DNA from: an uncultured Flavobacteriaceae bacterium
Lineage (GTDB): Bacteria > Bacteroidota > Bacteroidia > Flavobacteriales > Flavobacteriaceae
DNA: 33,983 nucleotides
Reading direction: 5' to 3'
NCBI GenBank assembly: GCA_938017825.1
Contig: CALIJE010000106.1
Coordinates: 1 to 33,983 of the forward strand
Below the pieces are notes generated by a model. It saw only the letters and a program-made list of their open reading frames with translations, did no database searches and was not told the origin of the DNA. The position numbers and the translations under genes were made by a program. Below are positions 26,101 to 33,363 of this stretch, one piece after another (position 1 is the first letter of the stretch; every line of letters starts with the position of its first letter).

Positions 26101-27675
26101 GAAACTTCTATTTCGGGAATTGAAAGTGCTAGTTACGAGTTCGAAGTGGATGAAGTGGCCCCCAACTCACTCCATGCTGAATTTACCTTGTATACCGATA
26201 TAATCGGAGATGTGATGAACGGAGTTGAATCGATGATACGTAAGCCCTATGGTTGTTTTGAGCAGGTATCTTCGGCCACCTACCCGAATGTGATGATTTT
26301 AAAGTACTTGCGGGAAGCAGGAAAGAGCAGGCCTAAATTAGAGCGCAGGGCAAAAAAATATATTGAGAACGGATATCAACGCATGGCCGCTTACGAAACT
26401 TTGGAAAATGGCTTTGAGTGGTATGGCAATACCCCTCCACACGAAGCACTATCGGCATATGGACTAATGCAATTCAAGGAAATGAAAGAAGTATACGATG
26501 GCGTAGATCCAAAACTTGTAGAACGAACCATTGATTGGCTTTTGAGCAGGAAAAATGGCGAAGGAGGCTTTCATCAAAATAAGGGGAAATACGGTTTTTC
26601 AAGCGCACCGGCCAAAGTCAACAACGCATATATAGTCTATGCACTTACCGAAGCGGAAGTTGCCGAAAACTTTGAAAAAGAATACCGTGCAGCTTATGAT
26701 GACGCCCTCGATAGTCTTGATACATATAAGCTTGCCCTTACGGCACTTTCTAGCCATAATCTCAATAAAACCTCGGATTATTCGAATATCATGTCGTACC
26801 TCAAGAGCAATATTGAAATCAACGGCTTTGAGAAACTGCCCGTAGAGAACACTATTACACGTTCTTGGGGGGATGCAAAGAACATTGAGGCCACTGCCTT
26901 TACCGTGCTGGCATTGTTGAGGGACTATAAAACCAATGAATTGCTAATTGCAAAGGGTGTTGAGCATTTGTTGAAAAAAAGACGCTTTGGTGGCTTTGGT
27001 TCAACACAATCAACGGCTATGGCCCTGAAGGTACTCATCGCGTATTCGAAAATGCAAAAGGCCAAGATCGTAGCTGATGATCACACTATTTCTATAGCAC
27101 TGAACGGAAAAGTAATTCAAAGAAAACTGCAATTGGCAGATAATGGCAAAATTCGTATCGATAGCCTTCAAAAATATATCAAGGAAGGTAAACAAACCCT
27201 AAGTGTTAAATTTAGCGACCCAAAAGTTCATTTTCCATATAATTTGAATGTTCAATGGGATAGCGATTTACCTGCTTCTTCCGAAAATTGCTGGGTAGAT
27301 CTACAAACAGACGTGGTCAGCGCCAATTATAAAGTTGGAGATATAGTACGCATGTCGGTAGCTGTAAAGAACACTAAGAATCATGGTTTGCCCATGACGA
27401 CAGCAATTATCGGGATTCCTGCCGGAACGGCTGCCCAACCATGGCAACTAAAGGAAATTTTAGAAGAAAAAAAGGTCGCCTTCTATGAGATTTTTGACAA
27501 TTATCTAGTTTTCTATTGGCGCGAAATGGGGCCTGGGGAAACCAAGGTCATTAATTTGGACCTCAAAGCTGAAATCGCCGGAAATTATAAGGCACCCGCC
27601 AGTTCTGCATATTTGTATTATGCCGATGAGTTTAAGAAATGGATTTCAGGGAATGAGGTGACTATTTTGGAATAA
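23125..27675 (+). CDS. Alpha-2-macroglobulin-like protein with an embedded TonB plug domain
   Basis: A 1516-residue protein with a signal sequence (about residues 8-21) but no lipobox. Domains in order: MG2-type macroglobulin domain near 33-135 (VYAHVDRPLYFPGETIWFKAY), further macroglobulin-type beta domains to about 520, a carboxypeptidase-regulatory-like domain at about 538-600, and a complete SusC-type TonB-box/plug at 655-777 (DEVVVIGYGTTKK, ADVLSGRASGVHV, HIKIRGLSS, PLIIVDGVPV, then LKGMAATSLYGSRGSNGVIL). A Lys/Asn-rich linker (778-800) leads to the A2M domain (827-915, RTDFRNTIYWNPVVQTNAKG), a thioester helical domain with PYGCFEQ (Cys1044, Gln1047) and a C-terminal receptor-binding-type domain ending in SGNEVTILE. 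Macroglobulins trap proteases with the thioester; here the plug sits about where the bait region should be. The start follows the barrel stop by 4 bases, so the two are co-expressed. A function as plug-in-trans is inferred. Confidence 0.85.
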   Translation: MKLFTTHRTLALFILVFTLLSFNRDEPKLDLIEKVYAHVDRPLYFPGETIWFKAYVVNASNTISAISEMMYADLLSPKGSVVKTLRLQVRNGYAYGSFPIAKDWVGGIYSLKMYTNWMRNYNEEMYFTKNITVQKVVQPNLLMQLEFEKEGYGKAAEVTADFEVKDLKNQPLVRKKVSVGVMIDGKTFWTKNQETDADGKLRTTFRLPNDLQTTDVLLNVLIPYKGSTESISRSVPVLLDNIDLQFFPESGKMIQGTQNTIAFKALNEYGKPADISGVVYNEAGNHIADFNSFHDGMGSFEFKPQYGQNYHAQITKPFVSKKKIHLPDVYENGVRFSVVQDEHKMRVALFSNSTEELELRISNEGSVLMQKAVTANRKPIRINTSKFPKGITNIAILNDLKQIVAERLVFVEGREHLQIDLQIEKETFDTREKVTLNIKTKDNSGSPVSSNLSIAIADNKLLSFADDKQDHIMSYLLMSSELRGKIHKPVFYFDREEPKATKALDYVMLTHGWREHITRPKVSLMNARFQPEQMAIQNGLIVDTKGNPKKAHLILFDDKDNKAMTFETDEDGRFAFKLSDNKRYTMVAYTDDNAPLYIRAKNKEYGFSSNSERKNGIPNPTTPEGFFGIARPNQTPVIRKAEANFSLAENAAALDEVVVIGYGTTKKTSLTSAVVSVRAEDISLTDQLADVLSGRASGVHVTNSSGLYGASDHIKIRGLSSFSGNSDPLIIVDGVPVRGSELTPDQISSVSVLKGMAATSLYGSRGSNGVILISSKSYRNNYYNKKKLNNKKHKNYASRAFYSYGQSAFDTATKFYAPIYAGEHLPEERTDFRNTIYWNPVVQTNAKGEATLEYYNSDAVTSFKITAEGIGHNGLLGRAEKDYGTKKMLSVDFKLPSYITLNDVVVLPLTFTNETNTTLFSELELDLPKHLKLATEIDRQINIPAHSSIVKNVRVIAMKKGTDIKIRARIAADDYQDVTYKNATVLSPYFPMETSISGIESASYEFEVDEVAPNSLHAEFTLYTDIIGDVMNGVESMIRKPYGCFEQVSSATYPNVMILKYLREAGKSRPKLERRAKKYIENGYQRMAAYETLENGFEWYGNTPPHEALSAYGLMQFKEMKEVYDGVDPKLVERTIDWLLSRKNGEGGFHQNKGKYGFSSAPAKVNNAYIVYALTEAEVAENFEKEYRAAYDDALDSLDTYKLALTALSSHNLNKTSDYSNIMSYLKSNIEINGFEKLPVENTITRSWGDAKNIEATAFTVLALLRDYKTNELLIAKGVEHLLKKRRFGGFGSTQSTAMALKVLIAYSKMQKAKIVADDHTISIALNGKVIQRKLQLADNGKIRIDSLQKYIKEGKQTLSVKFSDPKVHFPYNLNVQWDSDLPASSENCWVDLQTDVVSANYKVGDIVRMSVAVKNTKNHGLPMTTAIIGIPAGTAAQPWQLKEILEEKKVAFYEIFDNYLVFYWREMGPGETKVINLDLKAEIAGNYKAPASSAYLYYADEFKKWISGNEVTILE

Positions 27676-27777
27676 TCCCTATTTACAGGGAGTTGTATTT
27701 CACTTTTGGTAGTGAGTTTATGCGGTACGGTTCTAGGTAACTTAGCCTTATGTAAATACTAACGTAATCCTAGAATC

Positions 27778-27945
27778 ATGAAAACGATCAACACTATCAT
27801 TAAAGAGAGTCCATTAGGTTCATTATCCAATTCTTACCGATACGCGGTGCTGTGCCTTTTTTCAGGAATTGTTGTAACAGCACTGTCGCTGCTGGTTTTT
27901 GTTTTGCACAATATGAAATACGTGGGCGAGAGCTTTAACTTCTAA
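27778..27945 (+). CDS. 55-residue single-pass membrane protein downstream of the macroglobulin
   Basis: ATG at 27778 gives 55 codons ending in TAA at 27943-27945. It has a polar N-terminus (MKTINTIIKESPLGSLSNSY), one hydrophobic segment (about 23-44: AVLCLFSGIVVTALSLLVFVL) and a short C-terminal tail (HNMKYVGESFNF). Its length equals that of the protein at 19975-20142. The two align without gaps, with shared residues such as Met1, Thr6-Ile7, Ser11, Leu13, Tyr20 and Ala23, and both end in an aromatic residue. It lies 102 bases after the macroglobulin gene and 1 base before the stop of the convergent M14 gene. No known family is recognised. Confidence 0.65.
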   Translation: MKTINTIIKESPLGSLSNSYRYAVLCLFSGIVVTALSLLVFVLHNMKYVGESFNF

Positions 27946-27946
27946 A

Positions 27947-29416
27947 TTACCTGTATATCATGGCATTTTTGAAAGGTCCACTGCCGGCTTCAAGGTCTAA
28001 TAGAAAACCATTGATCACCGCATAGCGCACAATCCCATCCTTTTCCAGCAGAAAAGTGGGATTGATGCCTACTTCAAGCTGTAAGTCGGGTACTGAATAT
28101 TTCTTGCCGATAACATGCATTGGCAACGGCGAATAGAGATCTTCCCTTGGAATATTTTCAACACGTATATAGGCAAACCCTTGTTTTAGGAGTGAAATCA
28201 GATCGGTGTCCGAGTTCCCCAAATGGGCAAGTGATCTAAACATTTTGGGATATACTTTGCCCGCTTTTATGGTAAAACCGCTTGCATCGAGCGTTTCATA
28301 ACCATAGTAGGTAGAAAGGTCGCCCTGATCTAAAATACGACTGCTGTACCAGAATTCACTGCTGTTTTCAATGGGGACTTCCAGTCTGTTCATGCCGATA
28401 TCCAAAATGTACTTCTTGCCTAGTAGTTCATAGTTTACATTCTCGATTTTAAGGTCGAACAATTTTCGGTCATTTTCAGGTATTTTCTCATAGTCCGCCA
28501 GGGGTATATCTACATAGTTGCCTTGCGCTATGGTATAAATTGCCGAAAGAATGGAAACAAAATTCAGTTTGCGAATTTCTTGTTTTTCAACATCATTTTG
28601 GTACCCCCCAGACTCGATTAGAATAGTGCTTGTGCCCCACTTCTGAATATTATCACCAAACGCTCGGGGTTCAAAGTGATCACTGTAGCGACCCACCTGG
28701 CCAGGGGCATATTTTTGGATGATATTGTTCATAAAAACAATGACCTTCATCGCACTGGCTCGTTTCTCGTTTATGTCTTTCTCATAATTATAGGCCGGAG
28801 CCAAATAGGATATCGTTGCCGGCTTATCTGTACGTTCGGCATTGTAGTATGTGCTCTGATCGTGCAGATTAAAGCCAAAATCGGCCTCTAGGCTATCACG
28901 AACACGCTTTAGTGTTCTGCCCTCAGGGGATTGCAATCGTACAGCATCCCTGTTGATATCGATCCCCAATACATTTCGTCTTTGATAGCGTTCGGCCCCA
29001 TCAGGGTTAAGCATGGGAAGAAAATGGAGTGTTAGCTTTTCGAGAATCGCGACCTTTTCAGTCGTAAAATCATGGCTTTCAAAAAAATTGAGAATATCAA
29101 AAATAGCCTGGGTTGCCGTAGGTTCGTCACCGTGCATTTGCGACCATAAAAAAACATCTATTTCACCCGAACCAAGACTGATCAAGGAAAGATCCCTTCC
29201 TTCTATCGACTGACCAACTACCTGTACTTCGAACATAGGGTTCTCGCCATACGTTTGCAGTAACGGCTGCAACTGATGGTGTTTAATCCTGCGTTTGTCA
29301 AAAGCCTGTTCTTTATACGTGCCATAAGCGTCGTAAAGCGATTCGGTTATGTCTGCCACTTGGCCATAGCCTCCAATGGCAAACATCATAAGTAGTGCAA
29401 TTAATCGAATTTCCAT
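27947..29416 (-). CDS. M14 zinc carboxypeptidase
   Basis: A 489-residue protein with a signal peptide (MEIRLIALLMMFAIGGYGQ). It carries the M14 catalytic pattern: HxxE in SQMHGDEPTAT, the substrate-binding asparagine-arginine in GIDINRDAV, a histidine in FNLHDQSTYYN as the third zinc ligand, and a downstream glutamate in TILIESGGYQND as a candidate catalytic residue. It should remove C-terminal residues from peptides, or act on peptidoglycan stems, in the periplasm or outside. About 190 residues of unknown fold follow the catalytic part. It overlaps the amidase gene by 16 bases at its start, so the two are tightly coupled. It is convergent with the 55-residue membrane protein, with 1 base between stops. 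Confidence 0.85.
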   Translation of the reverse strand: MEIRLIALLMMFAIGGYGQVADITESLYDAYGTYKEQAFDKRRIKHHQLQPLLQTYGENPMFEVQVVGQSIEGRDLSLISLGSGEIDVFLWSQMHGDEPTATQAIFDILNFFESHDFTTEKVAILEKLTLHFLPMLNPDGAERYQRRNVLGIDINRDAVRLQSPEGRTLKRVRDSLEADFGFNLHDQSTYYNAERTDKPATISYLAPAYNYEKDINEKRASAMKVIVFMNNIIQKYAPGQVGRYSDHFEPRAFGDNIQKWGTSTILIESGGYQNDVEKQEIRKLNFVSILSAIYTIAQGNYVDIPLADYEKIPENDRKLFDLKIENVNYELLGKKYILDIGMNRLEVPIENSSEFWYSSRILDQGDLSTYYGYETLDASGFTIKAGKVYPKMFRSLAHLGNSDTDLISLLKQGFAYIRVENIPREDLYSPLPMHVIGKKYSVPDLQLEVGINPTFLLEKDGIVRYAVINGFLLDLEAGSGPFKNAMIYR

Positions 29417-30084
29417 GGGGTTGTCTTTTTTGGTATTGGTTTAAAATTCCATTGTGTTGTGGCTTGTCTCACATTCTTCATGAATTCCTGACCGGGATCT
29501 GTTTTCTCAGTTCGATAGCCATCATCTTTTTCCAACCACAATTCATGCCCTTCGAACAAGGTGTATTCGTAATGTCCTATCAGATAGTCTATTTCATATA
29601 AACTGGCAAGGTAATCGACCAGCCAAATATTGGCTTCCAGTTGTTCCTTGGTCAAAGGCAGGTTCTCGGTTCCGCCCACATTTTCTATTCCTATTGCACA
29701 GTGATTGAGACCAATGACATGCCGTGCCATCGTGGTTTCAGGGAGCAAACGATAAATCGTTCCATCACGATCTACCATAAATTGTGAACTTACGTTCAAG
29801 GCACTCGCATTTTTTATATCTGGCCTATTGGGTAAACTAGCCGGGTTAAAAGTTGCAAAAGATTCCTCAAAAGTTGGGATTACTGTCCAGTGCAACACGA
29901 TCATTCTGGGCTCGATTATAGGTTCTGTTTGTTCCAAGCCATGCCTATCAGAGAGATATTCTAGTGTTAGTTGTTCTCGCTCGGCGTTGAACAGCAGTGG
30001 TTTATCTACAATTTTGTGCACAGGGGCACATGACAAGAAGAGTATTGCCAGAATCAAAATAGCTGAATACTTCATTTTTTGCAA
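29401..30084 (-). CDS. N-acetylmuramoyl-L-alanine amidase lipoprotein (Amidase_2)
   Basis: A 227-residue protein with a lipobox FLSC near residue 19 (an internal ATG at 30075, residue 4, is an alternative start). It shows the Amidase_2/PGRP zinc site: His in MIVLHWTVIP, a central block (MVDRDGTIYRLLPETTMARHV, then LNHCAIGIENVG), LIGHYEY with the second histidine, and KTDPGQEF with the aspartate-containing motif. It cleaves the bond between muramic acid and the stem peptide of peptidoglycan in the periplasm. Genes before and after on the same strand (28-base gap and 16-base overlap) encode a cytochrome/FG-GAP protein and an M14 carboxypeptidase, so the amidase and peptidase may together degrade or recycle wall peptides. 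Confidence 0.85.
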   Translation of the reverse strand: MQKMKYSAILILAILFLSCAPVHKIVDKPLLFNAEREQLTLEYLSDRHGLEQTEPIIEPRMIVLHWTVIPTFEESFATFNPASLPNRPDIKNASALNVSSQFMVDRDGTIYRLLPETTMARHVIGLNHCAIGIENVGGTENLPLTKEQLEANIWLVDYLASLYEIDYLIGHYEYTLFEGHELWLEKDDGYRTEKTDPGQEFMKNVRQATTQWNFKPIPKKTTPWKFD

Positions 30085-30112
30085 TTCAATAGCACTTCTC
30101 GAAAATAAATAT

Positions 30113-31633
30113 TTAATCGTTAAGCTGATTTTCCAAAAGCAGTATATCTATTTGTTTTTCCTTCCATAGGGCCTCCATTTCTTCAGAGGTTGGCGTAAAA
30201 CCAAAAGAGAAGGCGCTTACCATAATGTCCTCATCACCATCCTTGTCAATATCCCCAGAATCAATGAGAAACCATCGTCCATGTTCTGCGCCCTCAACGG
30301 TATACGCTGTAAAGTCTGGTTCTATACCTCCATTATTATCAAGATAAATAAATGACTGTATTGGTCGTTCTTCATAATTGGGGAAGGTAGCTACCACCGC
30401 AAAATCGATATCATTATCTTGATCAAAATCCTTGGCAACCATTCTGGTGGCGCCGTACATAGGATAAAAATAGGCTTCTTCAAATTCATTGCGCCCATTG
30501 TTCAGATGAATACGCAGGCCGTGATACGGCTTAAGCGTAAATGAGTTATCGGCATTATCACCATGCACCGTAATGATGTCTTGATCCCCGTCCCCATCGT
30601 AATCCAACAATTCGAACCAACTCGTGCCAAAGACCGGACTAAACCGAATAGCCCTTTGCGCCTTGAACTCTAAATTGTCTTCTTGAAAAAGAATCCATAT
30701 ACCTTCATCCCCTTGTGAGCTAGCAACTACTAAATCTAACTTCCCATCTTCATTCATATCTTTCGCAATGGTCCTGAGCATTCCTGGCTGGCCCAACAGT
30801 ATTTTTTTTTGATACACACCCTTCGAATCTCTCACCAGTAGGGACAATTGGCCCGTTAGATGACCGAACTCCGCCACGACCAGCTCTTCCAAACCATCAC
30901 CGTTCAAATCCGTGACCAAAGAATGTACGGGACGGTGAAGTTGATCGGCAAGGGCCAGGCCTTCATTCTTTTTGGTACTCATTATAGTGCCCGTTTTCAG
31001 TTGTGTCGGGGATAATTTTCCGATTAGGGTAGTTATAGCCAACGAATCCTTTTGATGATAATCGATTATGGGGTTCGAAAACCGGTGTTTTACCACTGTA
31101 CTATCATTTTCAAAATCGTATTCGAGCAAGTTTCCGGACATATTTCCCAGAAGTAAGCGTGAACTGCGCTCATCAAAATCCAGATAGGTAAACCTCGAGG
31201 TAGGCATATGGTCTACATCGACTGTGGTGGCTCTAAATTTAGAATTCGTCTTTAGATTATGCTTGGGTATCGATGGCAAGGAATCTGGGGCCAAGGTGAT
31301 GATATAGTCGTGAAGCAACTTCCAATCGGCATCGGATATAGCAGGTTTTACCGCATAGATTCCAGATTCCAATATAGCGGCTTGCTCACTAAAAGAAAAG
31401 CCTGCTTTGGGGTCAAAATCGATAGTGCGAATGCCCATTCGGGCCGCCATCCTAGGAAGGATTTCCTCTTCCCAAATATGTTTGGGCAGTTGATCGATAT
31501 TAGGGGCTTTGTGGCAGCTGGCACAGTGGGTATTATAGAGGGTTACCTCCTTAATTTCGGTCTGGTTGCCACAAGATAAGGATAGCGAACAAATACCAAT
31601 TCCAACAATTAAGACAAAAGACTTTTTGAACAT
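30113..31633 (-). CDS. Cytochrome c / FG-GAP repeat lipoprotein
   Basis: A 506-residue protein with lipobox SLSC (about Cys21). A short c-type haem domain follows: THCASCHKAP holds the CxxCH attachment site, with candidate axial methionines in PRMAARMG. The rest is a repeat propeller of FG-GAP/VCBS type, shown by repeated Asp-rich calcium-binding loops: DLNGDGLEELV, DMNEDGKLDLV, DYDGDGDQDI, DFDQDNDIDF and DIDKDGDEDI. It is anchored in the outer membrane and could pass electrons or bind glycans or proteins; the exact job is unknown. It is first in the operon with the amidase and M14 peptidase, and is divergent from the DUF2452 gene. Confidence 0.85.
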   Translation of the reverse strand: MFKKSFVLIVGIGICSLSLSCGNQTEIKEVTLYNTHCASCHKAPNIDQLPKHIWEEEILPRMAARMGIRTIDFDPKAGFSFSEQAAILESGIYAVKPAISDADWKLLHDYIITLAPDSLPSIPKHNLKTNSKFRATTVDVDHMPTSRFTYLDFDERSSRLLLGNMSGNLLEYDFENDSTVVKHRFSNPIIDYHQKDSLAITTLIGKLSPTQLKTGTIMSTKKNEGLALADQLHRPVHSLVTDLNGDGLEELVVAEFGHLTGQLSLLVRDSKGVYQKKILLGQPGMLRTIAKDMNEDGKLDLVVASSQGDEGIWILFQEDNLEFKAQRAIRFSPVFGTSWFELLDYDGDGDQDIITVHGDNADNSFTLKPYHGLRIHLNNGRNEFEEAYFYPMYGATRMVAKDFDQDNDIDFAVVATFPNYEERPIQSFIYLDNNGGIEPDFTAYTVEGAEHGRWFLIDSGDIDKDGDEDIMVSAFSFGFTPTSEEMEALWKEKQIDILLLENQLND

Positions 31634-31706
31634 AGCTTATTGTACAGTTAAGCAAATGAATATAGCCATACACCCCATAACTTCCTACACTATGCATAGC
31701 TTTTTG

Positions 31707-31714
31707 TAAATTTG
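31707..31714 (+). promoter_or_regulatory. -7 promoter element before the DUF2452 gene
   Basis: TAAATTTG exactly fits the Bacteroidota consensus TAnnTTTG. It ends 6 bases before the ATG at 31721, implying an almost leaderless transcript, and it overlaps the TTG that would begin the longer reading frame, which favours the ATG start. No good -33 element was seen. Confidence 0.45.
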
Positions 31715-31720
31715 TGTGCT

Positions 31721-32128
31721 ATGAGTACCAAAAAAGAGAAGAAACCCGATTATGTAGTCTTTGATGAAGAGACACAATCGTATAATGGCAAACTATTGCC
31801 CTATGCCAGTGGCGTTTCGGCACCTAAGATTGTTCCGCCCGATGTAACGACTTGGAAAAATACCAACATCGTAGCCGCCAATAATCAATTTAAGGCTCGC
31901 TACGAAAACATTCAGTTGCAGTATCAAGAAATGATGGAGCAGTTCGAATACAACAATCTTATCTACAGTGCCAAATACAGTTTCGAGCCCATTACAGGAA
32001 AAACCTATCACTTATATCGCTCCAAGGATGAAAGTGTTTTCTTGTCGTTAATACAGCCCAACGAGTGTAATTTTGACTTCGTTGGAAGTTTTCGCTTGGG
32101 GCCAGATAAAATGTGGGAGCAAGTGTAG
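31721..32128 (+). CDS. DUF2452 family protein
   Basis: A 135-residue cytoplasmic protein that fits the DUF2452 family (PF10504), known from Bacteroidota and some eukaryotes: KKPDYVVFDEETQSYNG near the start, LPYASGVSAPKIVPPDVTTWK, a central helical segment (FKARYENIQLQYQEMMEQFEY), then YSAKYSFEPITGKTYHLY and LSLIQPNECNFDFVGSFRLG. The function of the family is unknown. The frame can be opened three codons earlier at a TTG (31712), but the ATG at 31721 is a better start and has a promoter element just before it. It is convergent with the Gfo/Idh/MocA gene. Confidence 0.9.
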   Translation: MSTKKEKKPDYVVFDEETQSYNGKLLPYASGVSAPKIVPPDVTTWKNTNIVAANNQFKARYENIQLQYQEMMEQFEYNNLIYSAKYSFEPITGKTYHLYRSKDESVFLSLIQPNECNFDFVGSFRLGPDKMWEQV

Positions 32129-32173
32129 CAATAGTCAACACTTATTGATCAAAATGTTACGCTCCAAAATCTT

Positions 32174-33265
32174 TCAAATGACGACCCGTTCACCATTCTT
32201 GTTCGCCGATGCAAAAATTGCCTCCACTACCCTTATATCGAGCAAGCCTTCTTCACCAGGAACCAATACCTCATTCGGGGTTTTGTTCAATATCGCCAAG
32301 GCATCATCGTCCATCTGTTTCGCCTGCTGATTGCCTTTAAAAGGTTGTAATGTGGTACCATCGCTCAACACCCCTTGAACACCAGAATAGGATTGAAACG
32401 GACTGATTTTATACCAGCCTTTTTCGCAGTCGACATTCAAGGTATTGATATGTTCCGCAAAGGAGGTCTTACACGATGCCATAATCCCATTGGGAAATTC
32501 TAAATTAAACAGTGTGGTTTCGTCTGCCTTAAAAATATCTGGCCGCGAATTAGGTTGTGTTGCAGAAACCGCCAGCGGTTCCAAACCGGTTACATATCGT
32601 GTGGCATTCAAAGGGTAAACACCCATATCGAACATAGCACCCCCACCCAACTCTTTATGCAATTTCCAATGTTTGGGATTTCCTGCACCATTTCGAAACC
32701 CTGCTTCGGCATAAATGGTCTTAATCGCGCCATAAGGTTTAGAGGTTGCCCAGCCGATTATTTTTTGGGTACAAGGTTCATGCTGCATTCTGTAGCCAAC
32801 GGTTAACTGCACCTTGTTCTTTTTGCAAGCCGCTATCATTTGTTCACATTCGGCCACGGTCGTCGCCATTGGTTTTTCGCACCAAACATGCTTTCCGGCC
32901 TCGGCACCTATTTTGGCATAGGGCAAATGGAGGGTATTGGGCAGCACAATGTAAACCACATCTATTTCATCGTTGTCGGCCATGGTATGCATGTTTTCGT
33001 ACGAATACACATTGGCATCTTTGATACCGTATTTGGCCTGCCATGCGGGAATTTTCTCCGGACTTCCGGTAACGATTCCTTTTAACTCACAATGTTCTGT
33101 TAGTTGCAGTGCGGGTGCTAGCAAATCAGTGCTGTAATAGCCAAGTCCGACCAAGGCTACGCCGAGTTTGGTTTTTTTTCTCGGTATCGCAAAAGTGCTT
33201 AAAGGCAAGGAACTTACGGCTATTAGGAGTCCGGACTTCTTGATAAACGTTCTTCTATTTTCCAT
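32174..33265 (-). CDS. Tat-exported Gfo/Idh/MocA family oxidoreductase
   Basis: A 363-residue protein with a twin-arginine signal (NRRTFIKKSG) before a hydrophobic stretch, so it is folded in the cytoplasm and exported. The NAD(P)-binding fold shows GVALVGLGYYS (about 35-45), and the family motif CEKPMA supplies the conserved lysine. The C-terminal half (GGGAMFDMGVYPLNATRYVTG) is the usual Gfo/Idh/MocA substrate domain, with Asp and Tyr. Exported members of this family are often glucose-fructose-oxidoreductase-like, using a tightly bound cofactor to oxidise a sugar. The sugar here is unknown. It is divergent from the beta-lactamase-like gene, with 98 bases between starts. Confidence 0.9.
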   Translation of the reverse strand: MENRRTFIKKSGLLIAVSSLPLSTFAIPRKKTKLGVALVGLGYYSTDLLAPALQLTEHCELKGIVTGSPEKIPAWQAKYGIKDANVYSYENMHTMADNDEIDVVYIVLPNTLHLPYAKIGAEAGKHVWCEKPMATTVAECEQMIAACKKNKVQLTVGYRMQHEPCTQKIIGWATSKPYGAIKTIYAEAGFRNGAGNPKHWKLHKELGGGAMFDMGVYPLNATRYVTGLEPLAVSATQPNSRPDIFKADETTLFNLEFPNGIMASCKTSFAEHINTLNVDCEKGWYKISPFQSYSGVQGVLSDGTTLQPFKGNQQAKQMDDDALAILNKTPNEVLVPGEEGLLDIRVVEAIFASANKNGERVVI

Positions 33266-33363
33266 ATAAACCCAGTTTATGGTCTAACATTCCTCAATTT
33301 AAGAAATAAGCTGAGTAGTTCTACAAATTCGATTATTTTTACGCATAACACAGAACGTACTTC

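Noticed and set aside
27676-27691. Small hairpin (TCCCT, loop, AGGGA) just after the macroglobulin gene
   Set aside because: The stem is only five pairs and no T-run follows, so I do not call it a terminator; transcription may run on into the second small membrane gene.
31712-31720. TTG start three codons ahead of the DUF2452 ATG
   Set aside because: The TTG overlaps a consensus -7 promoter element, and the ATG at 31721 gives the normal family N-terminus.
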